Positions 52,470 to 61,434 of a DNA stretch of 64,000 nucleotides are shown in pieces. A program made the position numbers and the translations under genes. A model generated the notes under the pieces. It was not told the DNA's origin, searched no databases, and saw only the letters and a program-made list of their open reading frames with translations. Source of the DNA: UA16 sp905478895 (GTDB lineage Bacteria; Bacteroidota; Bacteroidia; Flavobacteriales_D; Sanyastnellaceae); NCBI GenBank assembly GCA_943788495.1, contig CALSQO010000002.1, forward strand, positions 751,374 through 815,373, in the 5' to 3' direction. Each line of letters begins with the position of its first letter. Within the stretch, counting starts at the first letter, position 1.

Positions 52470-55400
52470 ATGCACCGAATTCACTTCATGGCCGCCCTTT
52501 CTTTGCAACTGATGGTATCTTTTGCCGTCTGTGCGCAACACGTTCCCCAAACACCCTATTTGCCAGGGAATGATGCACCTAACTGGGTCCGATTGATGTA
52601 CGGGGATGATGCCTCGCCAGAAGTTGTCCGTTCCGCATTTGAGGCGCATTACGAGCGCATTCCCTTCGTCAAAAACCGAGACACGCAATACTACAAGCGC
52701 TGGATGCGGAACCATGAATTGACCTCTCCTCAACCTTCCCGCGGATACACGGAGCTGCATCAAGCTGCGTCGGAACGAATGAACGGAATTTGGGAAGAAA
52801 TGGGACCCTGGAGTTATGATCCTGAAGTGGCAATGGCTTTTCAAGTGCAAAGTCCGGGTGCCTGCCATGTTTATACCGTTGAGCAGGCCAAGTCCAACCA
52901 TGAAATCGTTTGGTGCGGAACAGCCACCGCCGGTGCGTGGAAATCAGAGGATCATGGCCAGCATTGGCAATTGATGTCACGCGATCTGCCGCTTACCAGT
53001 GTTTACAGCATCGCGATTCATCCAGATGATCCGAACCGGGTGTGGCTCGGTTCCGGTTCTGGCCAACTGTGGCGAACCTCAGATGGCGGTGTGAGCTGGG
53101 AAGCATGCGGAAGTTCCAACTTCCAAGGCGCTGATCGATGGTACCGTGACCTTATTTTTGGACCGAGTACGGATGGACAGGAACCCATGCTCTTTGCCGC
53201 AACCAATTACGGCTTGTTCCGAACGGCCGACGAAGGGAATGCCATGATTCAAGTGAGCGGTGGCGAATTCATGGAAATTGCCTTTCATCCGGAGGCAGAC
53301 AGCATTTGTTACGCCATCCAGCTTTTAGGCGAAAGCACGATTTTCAAAAGATCGACAGACGGCGGACTTACGTTCACCTCTGGAGCAGAAGGCTGGCCGA
53401 GCATTGCATCTGGAGAAGGCCAAAGGCGCTGTGAGATGGCGGTTACTCCTGCAGATCCCGACTTGGTCATTGTGCTTGCATCTGGATCAACCGACAACGG
53501 CGGAGGGCTATTTGGAATTTACAAGAGTATTGATGCGGGCGAAACCTTCGAATTCATCTGCTGTGGGAATGGCCCAGGAGGACCATGGGCTGCGGACACC
53601 AATCCCAATATTTTGGGATGGTCAGAAGATGGAACAGGCGATGGAGGCCAATATTATTATGACCTCGCGTTGGACATCAGCCCCACCGATGCAAACCGTC
53701 AATTTGCGGCCGGCATTTGCGTCTGGCGCTCTGAAAATGGCGGAGTGGATTGGGATTTGAATGGCCACTGGGTCACATGGGCCGGCGAATTCACGGCAGA
53801 CCGCTATACCCACGCAGATGTCCACGATGTGAAATTTTTCACCCGAGCGGATGGTACCGTGGATTTGTGGGTGGCTTCGGATGGTGGTCTTTACCATTCC
53901 GGTGATCAAGGAGACCATATGGAGCCAAGGATGTATGGACTCCATGGGACGGATTTTTGGGGATGGCAAGCGGGTTGGCGAGGCCCAGAGGTCATGGTGG
54001 GTGGAACGTACCACAACGGTACTTTGATCCGGAATGGCGACCTCTACAGATGGGGGGCAGAAAGCGATTCATCGGGAGGGTGGCTCGCAGAGTTGGCGGG
54101 GGATAATTTTCGGGGGTTTATCAACCCCGGCGATCCTTCGGTGGGCTACCACGATGGCGGAGCATTCCGGTTCACCAATGATCGGTTTGATCGGATCAAT
54201 AGTCTGCCTTTCGACGGTACGAAAAAGCCCAACACGGCATATTGGTTCGGTGAATATGGCAATTTGGAATGGGACCCTACGTGTTACCAATGCTTGTACT
54301 CTCCTGTAGGTTCTGAATTGTGGCGCTCGGAAGATGGAGGAGCCACCTGGTCATTGGTCCAGGACTTTGGCGGTGAGAAAATCATTTCGGTGAAGGTGAG
54401 TCCACGGGATCCGGAGCGCTTGTATGTCTCGCAAAAACTAAGTGGTTCCCTCTGGCGCATTCACCGCTCGACGGATGGAGGAAGTACGTGGGAAATTGCG
54501 ACCCCGACGCCTGCAGAAAATGGCAGCAACAACAACCAACCCATTTACTTGGATGTCGACGGGACCAACCCGGATGTTCTTTGGTGTGTGCTCACTGGCA
54601 CACAGAATGGCCACAAGGTATTGCAGAGTCAAGATGCCGGCGAAACGTGGCAGGACCTGACCACAGCCACCATCGCAGGTGAACGCGTCGTAAGCCTGGC
54701 CCACCAGCGTGGAACGGATGGAGGCGTATACATCGGCACCACGCAAGCCGTTTATTACCGTGACAATGAAATGGACGATTGGCTGCTCTACAACACCGGG
54801 CTGCCCATGATCAACGTGTCGACGTTTCTGCAGCCGGATTATTGCGGCGGCCATATTCGGACAGCAGGTACACGCGGGGTGCATCAATCTGAATTCAAGG
54901 AGCCTTCGTCGGTTTTGGCTGGATTCATGGCGGATCGACGGCGGATCAACTTGGCATCGCCTTGCACGGTTTCTCCCATTCATTTCGCCAGCGTCTCTGT
55001 CGCATTGTGCGATGGCGCTCAATACCAATGGGACTTTCCGGGCGGAGAATCCAGCGGCGAAGGGGAAAGTGAGGCATGGGTCTGGTACCAAGAGGAAGGG
55101 ACCTTTCCTGTAACGCTTACGGTCACGGATGCTGAGGGCAATTCGGATTCTTGGACATGGGAAAACATGATCGAAGTTGTCAACGAACCCGTAGTTCAAG
55201 CCGGTGGTTTTGCGGAGAATTTTGATGGCCCCATTTTTCCGCCTGAACATTGGCGGATGGAGGTGAATGGACATGCATGGGAGCAAGCTTGGGACTTGAC
55301 CGATGGCACCAACGGCGTGGCGCAATTCCCTAATTATTGGGTGAATACAGAAGGAGCGACGGACTTGCTGATCACGCCTGCATTTGACCCAGCAGGAATG

Positions 55401-55961
55401 AATCATGTAACGTTCGATGTTGCCCATCAGATGTATGCGGACAATTCGGATGGCTTGGAACTCTGGGGCCGCCCGGGTGGAGAGGAGGAGTGGACGTCGC
55501 TGTGGGCGGCTTATGGGCCAGATTTGGCAGTTCCAGGCTGCTATATGTGGTTCTGGTACGATACCGGAGGAGAACTGGTGTGGTCAACGCAAGAGGTGGC
55601 AATTCCCCTTGAATGGTCTCAAGGCGACGTGTCTTGTTTGGAATTGGCCTTTGTGAATGTCGGGGCGTATGGCAATCATATTTGGATTGACCATGTCACT
55701 TTGAATGCAGCTTATTCCATTCATGGCAATGACGACCTAGGCGAGCTGGCGATGTATCCCAATCCAAATGATGGACATTGCCAGGTGGTGGTGCCAGATG
55801 ATTTTCTTGGAAAGTCCTACCGCATTCATGATGCTTCTGCGCGGTTGGTGCACCAGGGTGCATTCAAGCAAACACATGAACGATGGGGGCTGATGCTGTC
55901 TGCTGGTGTTTACACCGTTCAAGTCGAGGGGCAACGTGCATTGCGTTGGATCGTCCAATGA
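52470..55961 (+). CDS. Secreted BNR/VPS10-like beta-propeller protein with PKD domain and T9SS tail
   Basis: A 1,163-residue exported protein. Signal peptide to about residue 26 (FAVCAQ). Residues about 100-800 contain sialidase/VPS10-type repeats (KSEDHGQHW, RTSDGGVSWE, RSTDGGLTF, RSEDGGATWS, RSTDGGSTWE, QSQDAGETWQ), giving one or two beta-propellers. A PKD domain follows (YQWDFPGGES, GTFPVTLTVTDAEGN), then a MAM/jelly-roll-like domain (ENFDGPIFPPEHWR, LLITPAFD, VTFDVAHQMY), and a T9SS type A sorting domain at the end (ELAMYPNPNDGHCQVVV, GVYTVQVEGQRALRWIV). A surface glycan- or protein-binding role is inferred; no sialidase catalytic set is evident. The stop overlaps the selU ATG. Confidence 0.9.
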   Translation: MHRIHFMAALSLQLMVSFAVCAQHVPQTPYLPGNDAPNWVRLMYGDDASPEVVRSAFEAHYERIPFVKNRDTQYYKRWMRNHELTSPQPSRGYTELHQAASERMNGIWEEMGPWSYDPEVAMAFQVQSPGACHVYTVEQAKSNHEIVWCGTATAGAWKSEDHGQHWQLMSRDLPLTSVYSIAIHPDDPNRVWLGSGSGQLWRTSDGGVSWEACGSSNFQGADRWYRDLIFGPSTDGQEPMLFAATNYGLFRTADEGNAMIQVSGGEFMEIAFHPEADSICYAIQLLGESTIFKRSTDGGLTFTSGAEGWPSIASGEGQRRCEMAVTPADPDLVIVLASGSTDNGGGLFGIYKSIDAGETFEFICCGNGPGGPWAADTNPNILGWSEDGTGDGGQYYYDLALDISPTDANRQFAAGICVWRSENGGVDWDLNGHWVTWAGEFTADRYTHADVHDVKFFTRADGTVDLWVASDGGLYHSGDQGDHMEPRMYGLHGTDFWGWQAGWRGPEVMVGGTYHNGTLIRNGDLYRWGAESDSSGGWLAELAGDNFRGFINPGDPSVGYHDGGAFRFTNDRFDRINSLPFDGTKKPNTAYWFGEYGNLEWDPTCYQCLYSPVGSELWRSEDGGATWSLVQDFGGEKIISVKVSPRDPERLYVSQKLSGSLWRIHRSTDGGSTWEIATPTPAENGSNNNQPIYLDVDGTNPDVLWCVLTGTQNGHKVLQSQDAGETWQDLTTATIAGERVVSLAHQRGTDGGVYIGTTQAVYYRDNEMDDWLLYNTGLPMINVSTFLQPDYCGGHIRTAGTRGVHQSEFKEPSSVLAGFMADRRRINLASPCTVSPIHFASVSVALCDGAQYQWDFPGGESSGEGESEAWVWYQEEGTFPVTLTVTDAEGNSDSWTWENMIEVVNEPVVQAGGFAENFDGPIFPPEHWRMEVNGHAWEQAWDLTDGTNGVAQFPNYWVNTEGATDLLITPAFDPAGMNHVTFDVAHQMYADNSDGLELWGRPGGEEEWTSLWAAYGPDLAVPGCYMWFWYDTGGELVWSTQEVAIPLEWSQGDVSCLELAFVNVGAYGNHIWIDHVTLNAAYSIHGNDDLGELAMYPNPNDGHCQVVVPDDFLGKSYRIHDASARLVHQGAFKQTHERWGLMLSAGVYTVQVEGQRALRWIVQ

Positions 55962-56992
55962 AGGAGCCCACGCACCAAGCTGATCCAGGCGACTGGATTT
56001 ACGCTGCTGGACGTGTCATTTTGGATACCCGCTCACCCGGTGAATTCGAAAAAGGACACATCCCTGGAGCTACCCCGCTGCCCATCTTCGAAGACGATGA
56101 ACGCGCGGTCATTGGCACCTTGTACAAGCAGCAAGGAAAACCGGCAGCGGTGGAGAAAGGGTTGGAGTTTGTTGGGCCTAAAATGGGGGAATTGGTGCGG
56201 CTGGCGCGGGCATTATTTGAAGCGCAAGAAAACCGAGAACCCATCATTGTTCATTGTTGGCGAGGCGGCATGCGCTCGGGCGCTGTGGCATGGCTTTTAG
56301 AAACGGCGGGGCTTCCGGTCGTGAAATTGATCGGCGGATACAAAGCCTACCGAGGGTGGGCACGAAAAGATTTCGAATCCATTGCATGTTTGCGCGTGGT
56401 GGGTGGCATGACCGGTGTTGGCAAAACCAAGGTCTTGCATGCGCTGCAGCAGACAAGTGCTCAAGTCCTCGACTTGGAGGGAATTGCGGGGCATTTGGGA
56501 TCCGCATTTGGAAACCTTGAACGCATAACACAACCGAGTTCAGAGCAATTTGCCAATGATTGCCATCGCATTCTCAAAGGATTCGATTGGAGTTTACCCG
56601 TGTGGACAGAAAACGAAAGCAGGGCCATCGGTACGGTGCACCTGCCCCAAGAATTTTTTGATTCCATGCGTGCTTCACCCGTCTGGGTGTTGGAGCGCAC
56701 CCAGGAGGAGCGCCTTGATGTGTTGTGCGAAGTGTATGGGACGGCAAGCACGGAATTGCTCGAAGCAGCTTTTGAGCGCATCCGAGAAAAACTGGGCGGG
56801 TTGCGGTGTCAACAAGCGATTGATGCCCTGCGAAACAATGATTTGCGGGCTGCCGCGGCCATTGGTTTGGTCTACTACGACAAACTATACGACCACACGC
56901 AACAGCGCTATCCACGTGAGGATAACTATACAGTGGATGGCAAGGGGAAAACACACGAAGAGATTGCTCAATATTTGCAAGCGCTGGACTGA
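55958..56992 (+). CDS. selU: tRNA 2-selenouridine synthase
   Basis: A 344-residue enzyme (also called MnmH/YbbB) that replaces sulfur by selenium in 2-thiouridine at tRNA wobble positions, using selenophosphate. The N-terminal rhodanese domain has Cys100 in VHCWRGGMRSGAVAW. The C-terminal part has the P-loop GGMTGVGKTKVL (about 149-160). The next gene, selD, makes the selenophosphate. The ATG overlaps the stop of the upstream secreted protein gene, an unexpected coupling; a longer frame from 55883 lies inside that gene. Confidence 0.95.
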   Translation: MKEPTHQADPGDWIYAAGRVILDTRSPGEFEKGHIPGATPLPIFEDDERAVIGTLYKQQGKPAAVEKGLEFVGPKMGELVRLARALFEAQENREPIIVHCWRGGMRSGAVAWLLETAGLPVVKLIGGYKAYRGWARKDFESIACLRVVGGMTGVGKTKVLHALQQTSAQVLDLEGIAGHLGSAFGNLERITQPSSEQFANDCHRILKGFDWSLPVWTENESRAIGTVHLPQEFFDSMRASPVWVLERTQEERLDVLCEVYGTASTELLEAAFERIREKLGGLRCQQAIDALRNNDLRAAAAIGLVYYDKLYDHTQQRYPREDNYTVDGKGKTHEEIAQYLQALD

Positions 56993-57028
56993 TGCAGGGC
57001 GTATTTTTTGATTCAAAAACACAATAGA

Positions 57029-58081
57029 ATGGACACTGTTCAACTGACCCAATTTTCCCACGGTGCTGGCTGTGGTTGTAAGCTTTCACCTGCTGTGCTA
57101 CATGAAATTTTGTCGGGAGTGGATCGGTCGGAATCTTTTCCTTCCTTGCTGATTGGCAACGACACCAAGGACGACGCCGCGGTAATGGATTTGGGGGATG
57201 GCACGGGAATCATATCGACGACAGACTTTTTCATGCCGATTGTGGATGATCCTCGCACGTTCGGACGCATTGCTGCTGCGAATGCCATCAGCGATATTTA
57301 TGCCATGGGTGGCACCCCGCTCATGGCCATTGCTATTCTTGGATGGCCGTTGGGTAAGATTCCAGAATCGGCCGCGAGTGCGGTTCTTGATGGTGGTCGA
57401 AGCATTTGTTCAGAGGCGGGCATTCCATTGGCAGGTGGCCATAGCATCGATAGTCCTGAACCGATATTCGGTCTTGCCGTAACGGGTCGGGTGCCACTGA
57501 ATCAATTGAAGGCCAATGCAGCTGCGCAACCGGGAGATCATTTGTTCTTGACGAAACCGTTGGGTGTTGGGATGGTTACGACCGCACAGAAAAAAGGCAT
57601 TGTGACCGAAGATGATTTGAAATCTGCGGTGGATTCCATGCAAGCATTGAACGCCGTAGGGGCGAAATTGTCCCAAGTCTCGGCCGTGCATGCCATGACT
57701 GATGTCACGGGCTTCGGATTGCTGGGGCATTTGGTTGAAATGTGCGAAGGAGCGAAACTTTGCGCCGAAGTTGATACCGCTTCGGTTCCCTTGTTATCCC
57801 CAGAGCGACTTAGGCATTACCATTCCATGGAATGCGTACCCGGAGGGAGTCGAAGGAATTGGGCCAGTTATGGTCATCATGTCGATGCACTTGAGGGATT
57901 CGATCGTGATCTCTTGTGTGATCCCCAAACAAGCGGAGGATTGCTGGTGTCGGTCGGAAATACAGGATTGGAGGAGGTGGTGGCCATCTTAGAAGAAGAA
58001 GGGCTGCATTCCCTTTCTATGGGCGCCTTGGGGAGAAGGGAGGATTGGAGCGCTGATGCTCCATTGATTTCGTTTCGCTAA
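57029..58081 (+). CDS. selD: Selenide, water dikinase (selenophosphate synthase)
   Basis: A 350-residue enzyme making selenophosphate from selenide and ATP. The N-terminal glycine-rich loop HGAGCGCKLSP carries the catalytic Cys15 and Lys18 (equivalent to Cys17 and Lys20 of E. coli), so this is a Cys rather than a selenocysteine form. GNDTKDDAAV and STTDFFMPIVDDPRTFGRIAAANAISD are AIR-synthase-like ATP-site motifs, and DVTGFGLLGHL follows. It lies 36 nt after selU. No selA, selB or tRNA-Sec is in the window, so tRNA selenation is the only selenium use that can be seen here. Confidence 0.95.
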   Translation: MDTVQLTQFSHGAGCGCKLSPAVLHEILSGVDRSESFPSLLIGNDTKDDAAVMDLGDGTGIISTTDFFMPIVDDPRTFGRIAAANAISDIYAMGGTPLMAIAILGWPLGKIPESAASAVLDGGRSICSEAGIPLAGGHSIDSPEPIFGLAVTGRVPLNQLKANAAAQPGDHLFLTKPLGVGMVTTAQKKGIVTEDDLKSAVDSMQALNAVGAKLSQVSAVHAMTDVTGFGLLGHLVEMCEGAKLCAEVDTASVPLLSPERLRHYHSMECVPGGSRRNWASYGHHVDALEGFDRDLLCDPQTSGGLLVSVGNTGLEEVVAILEEEGLHSLSMGALGRREDWSADAPLISFR

Positions 58082-58090
58082 AAAGGGGAC

Positions 58091-58121
58091 AAAAAAACCG
58101 CCGATCCAAAAGGACCGGCGG
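58091..58121 (-). terminator. Terminator of the proteorhodopsin gene
   Basis: Ten-base-pair stem CCGCCGGTCC/GGATCGGCGG (minus-strand sense, one mismatch) with loop TTTT, then T7. It lies 34 nt past the rhodopsin stop. The plus-strand direction has no T-tract, although a palindrome ACGTTCAGGAACGT plus TTTTT (58125-58147) may serve selD. Confidence 0.8.
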
Positions 58122-58154
58122 CTCACGTTCAGGAACGTTCAGTTTTTGGGAATA

Positions 58155-58877
58155 TTAGTCCTTGCTGACAGCCAAGCTGTAGATGACCAATCCGAAGCCA
58201 ATCTTGTTGATGGCGTCACCGATGTTGTAGACTACGTCCATGTTGAGTCCAATTCCGTCAACGAAATCGTACCAACCTTCAGTTCCGATCATGTATCCCA
58301 AAGGATAGATGCCCCAACCAATGAGGACAAACTTGCATAGGATGCCATGAGCGCGTTGCACTGAAGCAGAAGACTTGTCTGCCAAGGCTTTTGCTTCACC
58401 AAACATGATGAGGTAAACAATGTAGAAATACGCGATGCCGGAAATCAATCCCCACAGAGCAGGCCCTGTTCCAGTCGTGTATACGGCCTCACCCATGTAT
58501 CCTGTGACCAGCATTACAACTGAAGCCCAGATGAGCTTCCAGAGCAAGCCAGTTTGTGCACCTGCGGCTTTGAGGATGAGGTAAAATTCAACGCACATTA
58601 ACGGAACTGTCAATGTCCAATCTACATAGCGGAAGAATGTAGGTGATTCACCTACTTCTGCCCAATAGTCGCGCATGTAGTAGTAGTGAACTGCGGCGAT
58701 GAATGTGATCAGTCCGCTGACCAACAAGGAAGTTTTCCATTTTCCTTCGACCATGTTGATTGAAAGAAAGAAAAATGCTGATGCTGCCATCATGGCCATC
58801 GTGCCTACGAAGAATGTGAATCCGACGTAGTCATCCGTTGGCATAGCTTTAATAGCAGATAGAATAAAAGAAGTCAT
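58155..58877 (-). CDS. Proteorhodopsin, green-tuned proton pump
   Basis: A 240-residue, seven-helix retinal protein. Helix C carries Asp86, Thr90 and Glu97 in FRYVDWTLTVPLMCVEFYL, matching Asp97, Thr101 and Glu108 of green proteorhodopsin. This DTE set marks an outward proton pump. The spectral-tuning position is Met94 (Leu/Met give green, Gln gives blue). His64 in AAVHYYYMRD pairs with the proton acceptor as in the family. Lys225 in NIGDAINKIGFGL forms the retinal Schiff base. No blh or carotenoid genes lie nearby, so retinal synthesis is encoded elsewhere. The leader is about 100 nt with no clear -7 box. Confidence 0.97.
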   Translation of the reverse strand: MTSFILSAIKAMPTDDYVGFTFFVGTMAMMAASAFFFLSINMVEGKWKTSLLVSGLITFIAAVHYYYMRDYWAEVGESPTFFRYVDWTLTVPLMCVEFYLILKAAGAQTGLLWKLIWASVVMLVTGYMGEAVYTTGTGPALWGLISGIAYFYIVYLIMFGEAKALADKSSASVQRAHGILCKFVLIGWGIYPLGYMIGTEGWYDFVDGIGLNMDVVYNIGDAINKIGFGLVIYSLAVSKD

Positions 58878-59001
58878 GTGTTTGGGTTTTGGTTACAATT
58901 ATGAAACGTGTCCTGAGAACATGGAATTAACATCCTTTGACAAATGTTGTTCAATGCAATCTCGAAAAAGTTAGACACTTTTCATAATCCACTTCTTAAC
59001 G

Positions 59002-59592
59002 TTATGATTTTAAATTGTTTAAAAGATGAAAAAGGAGGTGGGTTGGGAGCCCCATCACCGTAAAGTAGGATCCATTGAGCGAAACAACGCCCGCAAAACC
59101 AATCAAGTCTTGTACTCCGTACCCACCGGCTTTATCAAAAGGTTGGTACCGATCGATGTAGTGGTCCATCAATGCGTCGTCCATTGCGGCGAAAGTTACC
59201 GTGCACGTGTCCACTGCTGATTTGATTCCGCCTGCTTTGGTCGTGACAGCGATACCGGAGGCAACGGTGTGCGTTCTGCCATTCAACTGTTGGAGCATGG
59301 TTTTCGCTTCCGCCACTGACTTGGGTTTGCCGAGCACTTGCCCATCACAAAGCACCACAGTATCTCCTGTGATCAGCACATCGTGGTCTTCCAATTCGTC
59401 GATGTAGGCTTTTGCTTTTTTGCGCGTCACGTATTCTGCAACTTCCGTTCCCGTGATGGAGGAGGGAAATGACTCGTCGATGTCTTTGAGCCGGATAATC
59501 GGGTCCAGTTCCAAACCCCGGACCAATTCGAGCCGCCGGGGAGATTGACTGGCGAGAAGGATGCGCTTGCCTTGGAGATTTTGGTGAATCAT
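59002..59592 (-). CDS. maf: Maf-family nucleotide pyrophosphatase
   Basis: A 196-residue house-cleaning enzyme hydrolysing non-canonical or modified nucleoside triphosphates. Signature motifs: ILLASQSPRRLELVRGL (SxSPRR), DTVVLCDGQVLGKPKS, and the C-terminal KAGGYGVQDLIGFAGVV. The YhdE-type (dTTP/UTP) and YceF-type (m7GTP) groups are not clearly separable here. I chose the ATG at 59592 because TACTTTTG (59597-59604) ends 4 nt upstream; an in-frame ATG at 59622 lies above the promoter box. Confidence 0.93.
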   Translation of the reverse strand: MIHQNLQGKRILLASQSPRRLELVRGLELDPIIRLKDIDESFPSSITGTEVAEYVTRKKAKAYIDELEDHDVLITGDTVVLCDGQVLGKPKSVAEAKTMLQQLNGRTHTVASGIAVTTKAGGIKSAVDTCTVTFAAMDDALMDHYIDRYQPFDKAGGYGVQDLIGFAGVVSLNGSYFTVMGLPTHLLFHLLNNLKS

Positions 59593-59596
59593 GGTG

Positions 59597-59604
59597 CAAA
59601 AGTA
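59597..59604 (-). promoter_or_regulatory. -7 box 4 nt from the maf start
   Basis: TACTTTTG on the minus strand with 4 nt to the ATG at 59592. Confidence 0.6.
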
Positions 59605-59641
59605 CCGTTTCCAATTCGGCAACGAGCCGGAACGACCAAGT

Positions 59642-59649
59642 TACCTTTG
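59642..59649 (+). promoter_or_regulatory. -7 box for guaA
   Basis: TACCTTTG matches TAnnTTTG. The leader is about 38 nt, longer than for the leaderless neighbours. Confidence 0.5.
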
Positions 59650-59687
59650 CTTTTTCAAACTGGATTCTGTCAAAGGGACTTAGCATT

Positions 59688-61223
59688 ATGGCACATCAGC
59701 GCATTCTTATTCTGGATTTTGGAAGTCAATACACGCAACTTATCGCCCGTCGGGTGAGGGAATTGAATGTTTATTCAGAAATCATACCCTGGCACGCATA
59801 TGACGGATTGGCCGAGGATATACACGGTGTGATTCTCTCGGGGTCTCCTCACAGTGTCCGCGATGAAGACGCGCCAAGGCCCGACTTGTCCACGATGCTG
59901 GGCAAAGTCCCGGTGCTTGGGGTCTGCTACGGTGCGCAGTACTTGGCTCAAACCCATGGAGGGTCCGTCGAGGCTTCGAATACTCGAGAATATGGCCGAG
60001 CGCTTCTCGCGGAAGTGAAGACCACGGACGAACTGCTTGGAGGCATGAGTGCGCAATCCCAAGTCTGGATGAGTCACGGGGATACCATTCTCTCGTTGGG
60101 GGACGGATTCGAGACGATTTGCAGCACGCACGATGTGAAATTCGCGGGTTTTCGCGATGCCCTCCGCCCGGTTTGGGGCATTCAATTCCACCCCGAAGTT
60201 TGGCACAGTTCCGAGGGGACCATTTTGCTGGGCAACTTCGTTCAAGGCATTTGCGGATGTGCCGGAGATTGGACGCCTGCGAATTTTGCGGATGAGACGG
60301 TCGCTCGGTTGCAGGAACAAATCGGTGACGACCGTGTCATTCTTGGCCTCAGTGGTGGAGTGGACTCCACGGTTGCTGCGGGCTTGTTGCACCGCGCCAT
60401 CGGAAGCCAATTGCATTGCATATTTGTCGACAATGGTCTGCTGCGCAAAAATGAATTTGAGCAGGTTCTCGAAACCTATGAAGGGATGGGACTGCAAGTC
60501 AAGGGCATCCAAGCGGGTGATCGTTTTTTAACGGCACTGGCGGGCGAATCAGATCCCGAAAAGAAGCGGAAAGCCATCGGAAAAGTATTCATTGATGTGT
60601 TTGATGACGCATCCAAAGAGGTCGAAGGGGCGAAATGGTTGGCACAAGGAACCATTTATCCGGATGTCATTGAAAGCGTGAGTGCCACAGGTGGTCCTTC
60701 GGCGACGATTAAGAGCCACCACAATGTTGGGGGGTTACCGGACTTCATGAAGCTCAAAGTTGTCGAGCCGCTCCGGCTGATTTTCAAGGATGAGGTGCGT
60801 CGTGTGGGCAAAGAGTTGGGCATCAAACAGGCCATTTTAGGACGCCACCCGTTTCCAGGCCCTGGTTTGGCCATTCGGATTTTGGGCGACATCACCAAAG
60901 AAAAAGTGCGAATTTTGCAAGAGGTGGATGCGATTTGGATCGACAGCCTCAAGGCGTCGGACTTGTACGATGAGGTTTGGCAAGCAGGCGCAATTTTATT
61001 GCCGGTTCAAAGCGTCGGAGTCATGGGAGATGAACGAACGTATGAGCAAGCCGTTGCCCTGCGCGCCGTGAGCTCTACCGATGGTATGACCGCAGACTGG
61101 AGTCACTTGCCTTATGATTTCTTGGCCAAAGTGTCGAATGACATCATCAATAAAGTTCGCGGCGTGAACCGGGTGGTCTACGACATCAGTTCCAAGCCAC
61201 CGGCCACCATTGAGTGGGAATAA
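59688..61223 (+). CDS. guaA: GMP synthase (glutamine-hydrolysing)
   Basis: A 511-residue enzyme converting XMP to GMP. The N-terminal class I glutamine amidotransferase domain has Cys80 in PVLGVCYGAQYL and the His/Glu pair in GIQFHPEV. The ATP-pyrophosphatase domain has the PP-loop GLSGGVDSTVAAGLL. The C-terminal dimerisation domain includes GRHPFPGPGLAIR and ends in PPATIEWE, the universal GuaA terminus. Full length, no anomalies. Confidence 0.98.
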   Translation: MAHQRILILDFGSQYTQLIARRVRELNVYSEIIPWHAYDGLAEDIHGVILSGSPHSVRDEDAPRPDLSTMLGKVPVLGVCYGAQYLAQTHGGSVEASNTREYGRALLAEVKTTDELLGGMSAQSQVWMSHGDTILSLGDGFETICSTHDVKFAGFRDALRPVWGIQFHPEVWHSSEGTILLGNFVQGICGCAGDWTPANFADETVARLQEQIGDDRVILGLSGGVDSTVAAGLLHRAIGSQLHCIFVDNGLLRKNEFEQVLETYEGMGLQVKGIQAGDRFLTALAGESDPEKKRKAIGKVFIDVFDDASKEVEGAKWLAQGTIYPDVIESVSATGGPSATIKSHHNVGGLPDFMKLKVVEPLRLIFKDEVRRVGKELGIKQAILGRHPFPGPGLAIRILGDITKEKVRILQEVDAIWIDSLKASDLYDEVWQAGAILLPVQSVGVMGDERTYEQAVALRAVSSTDGMTADWSHLPYDFLAKVSNDIINKVRGVNRVVYDISSKPPATIEWE

Positions 61224-61224
61224 G

Positions 61225-61434
61225 ATGATTTGCATTCCTGCCGAAATTCCGCCAGACTTGTGCGCGATTGATGATGAAAGAAAAGCAATCTACCACAGCA
61301 ATAATTCGGTGTGCATTTGGGTTTTCGTATCCGGAGAGGACCGCAACCGATTTATGAAAGAGACCGCTGGAATGGACAAAGCTGACCGTGAAGATTTTTA
61401 CCTTGCGCATTTCACTACGGAATTGCTATCATGA
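61225..61434 (+). CDS. Small conserved-looking protein of unknown function (69 aa)
   Basis: Starts 2 nt after the guaA stop and its own stop overlaps the ATG of the LysM gene (ATGA), so it fits an operon. The sequence (MICIPAEIPPDLCAIDDER, then IYHSNNSVCIWVFVSGEDR) is soluble and mixed alpha/beta. No motif is recognised. Tight packing between two genes is the main support. Confidence 0.6.
   Translation: MICIPAEIPPDLCAIDDERKAIYHSNNSVCIWVFVSGEDRNRFMKETAGMDKADREDFYLAHFTTELLS

Noticed and set aside
54438..55427. A 329-codon open frame antisense to the BNR-repeat protein
   Set aside because: No signal, domain or promoter; the sense gene is well supported by repeats and a T9SS tail.
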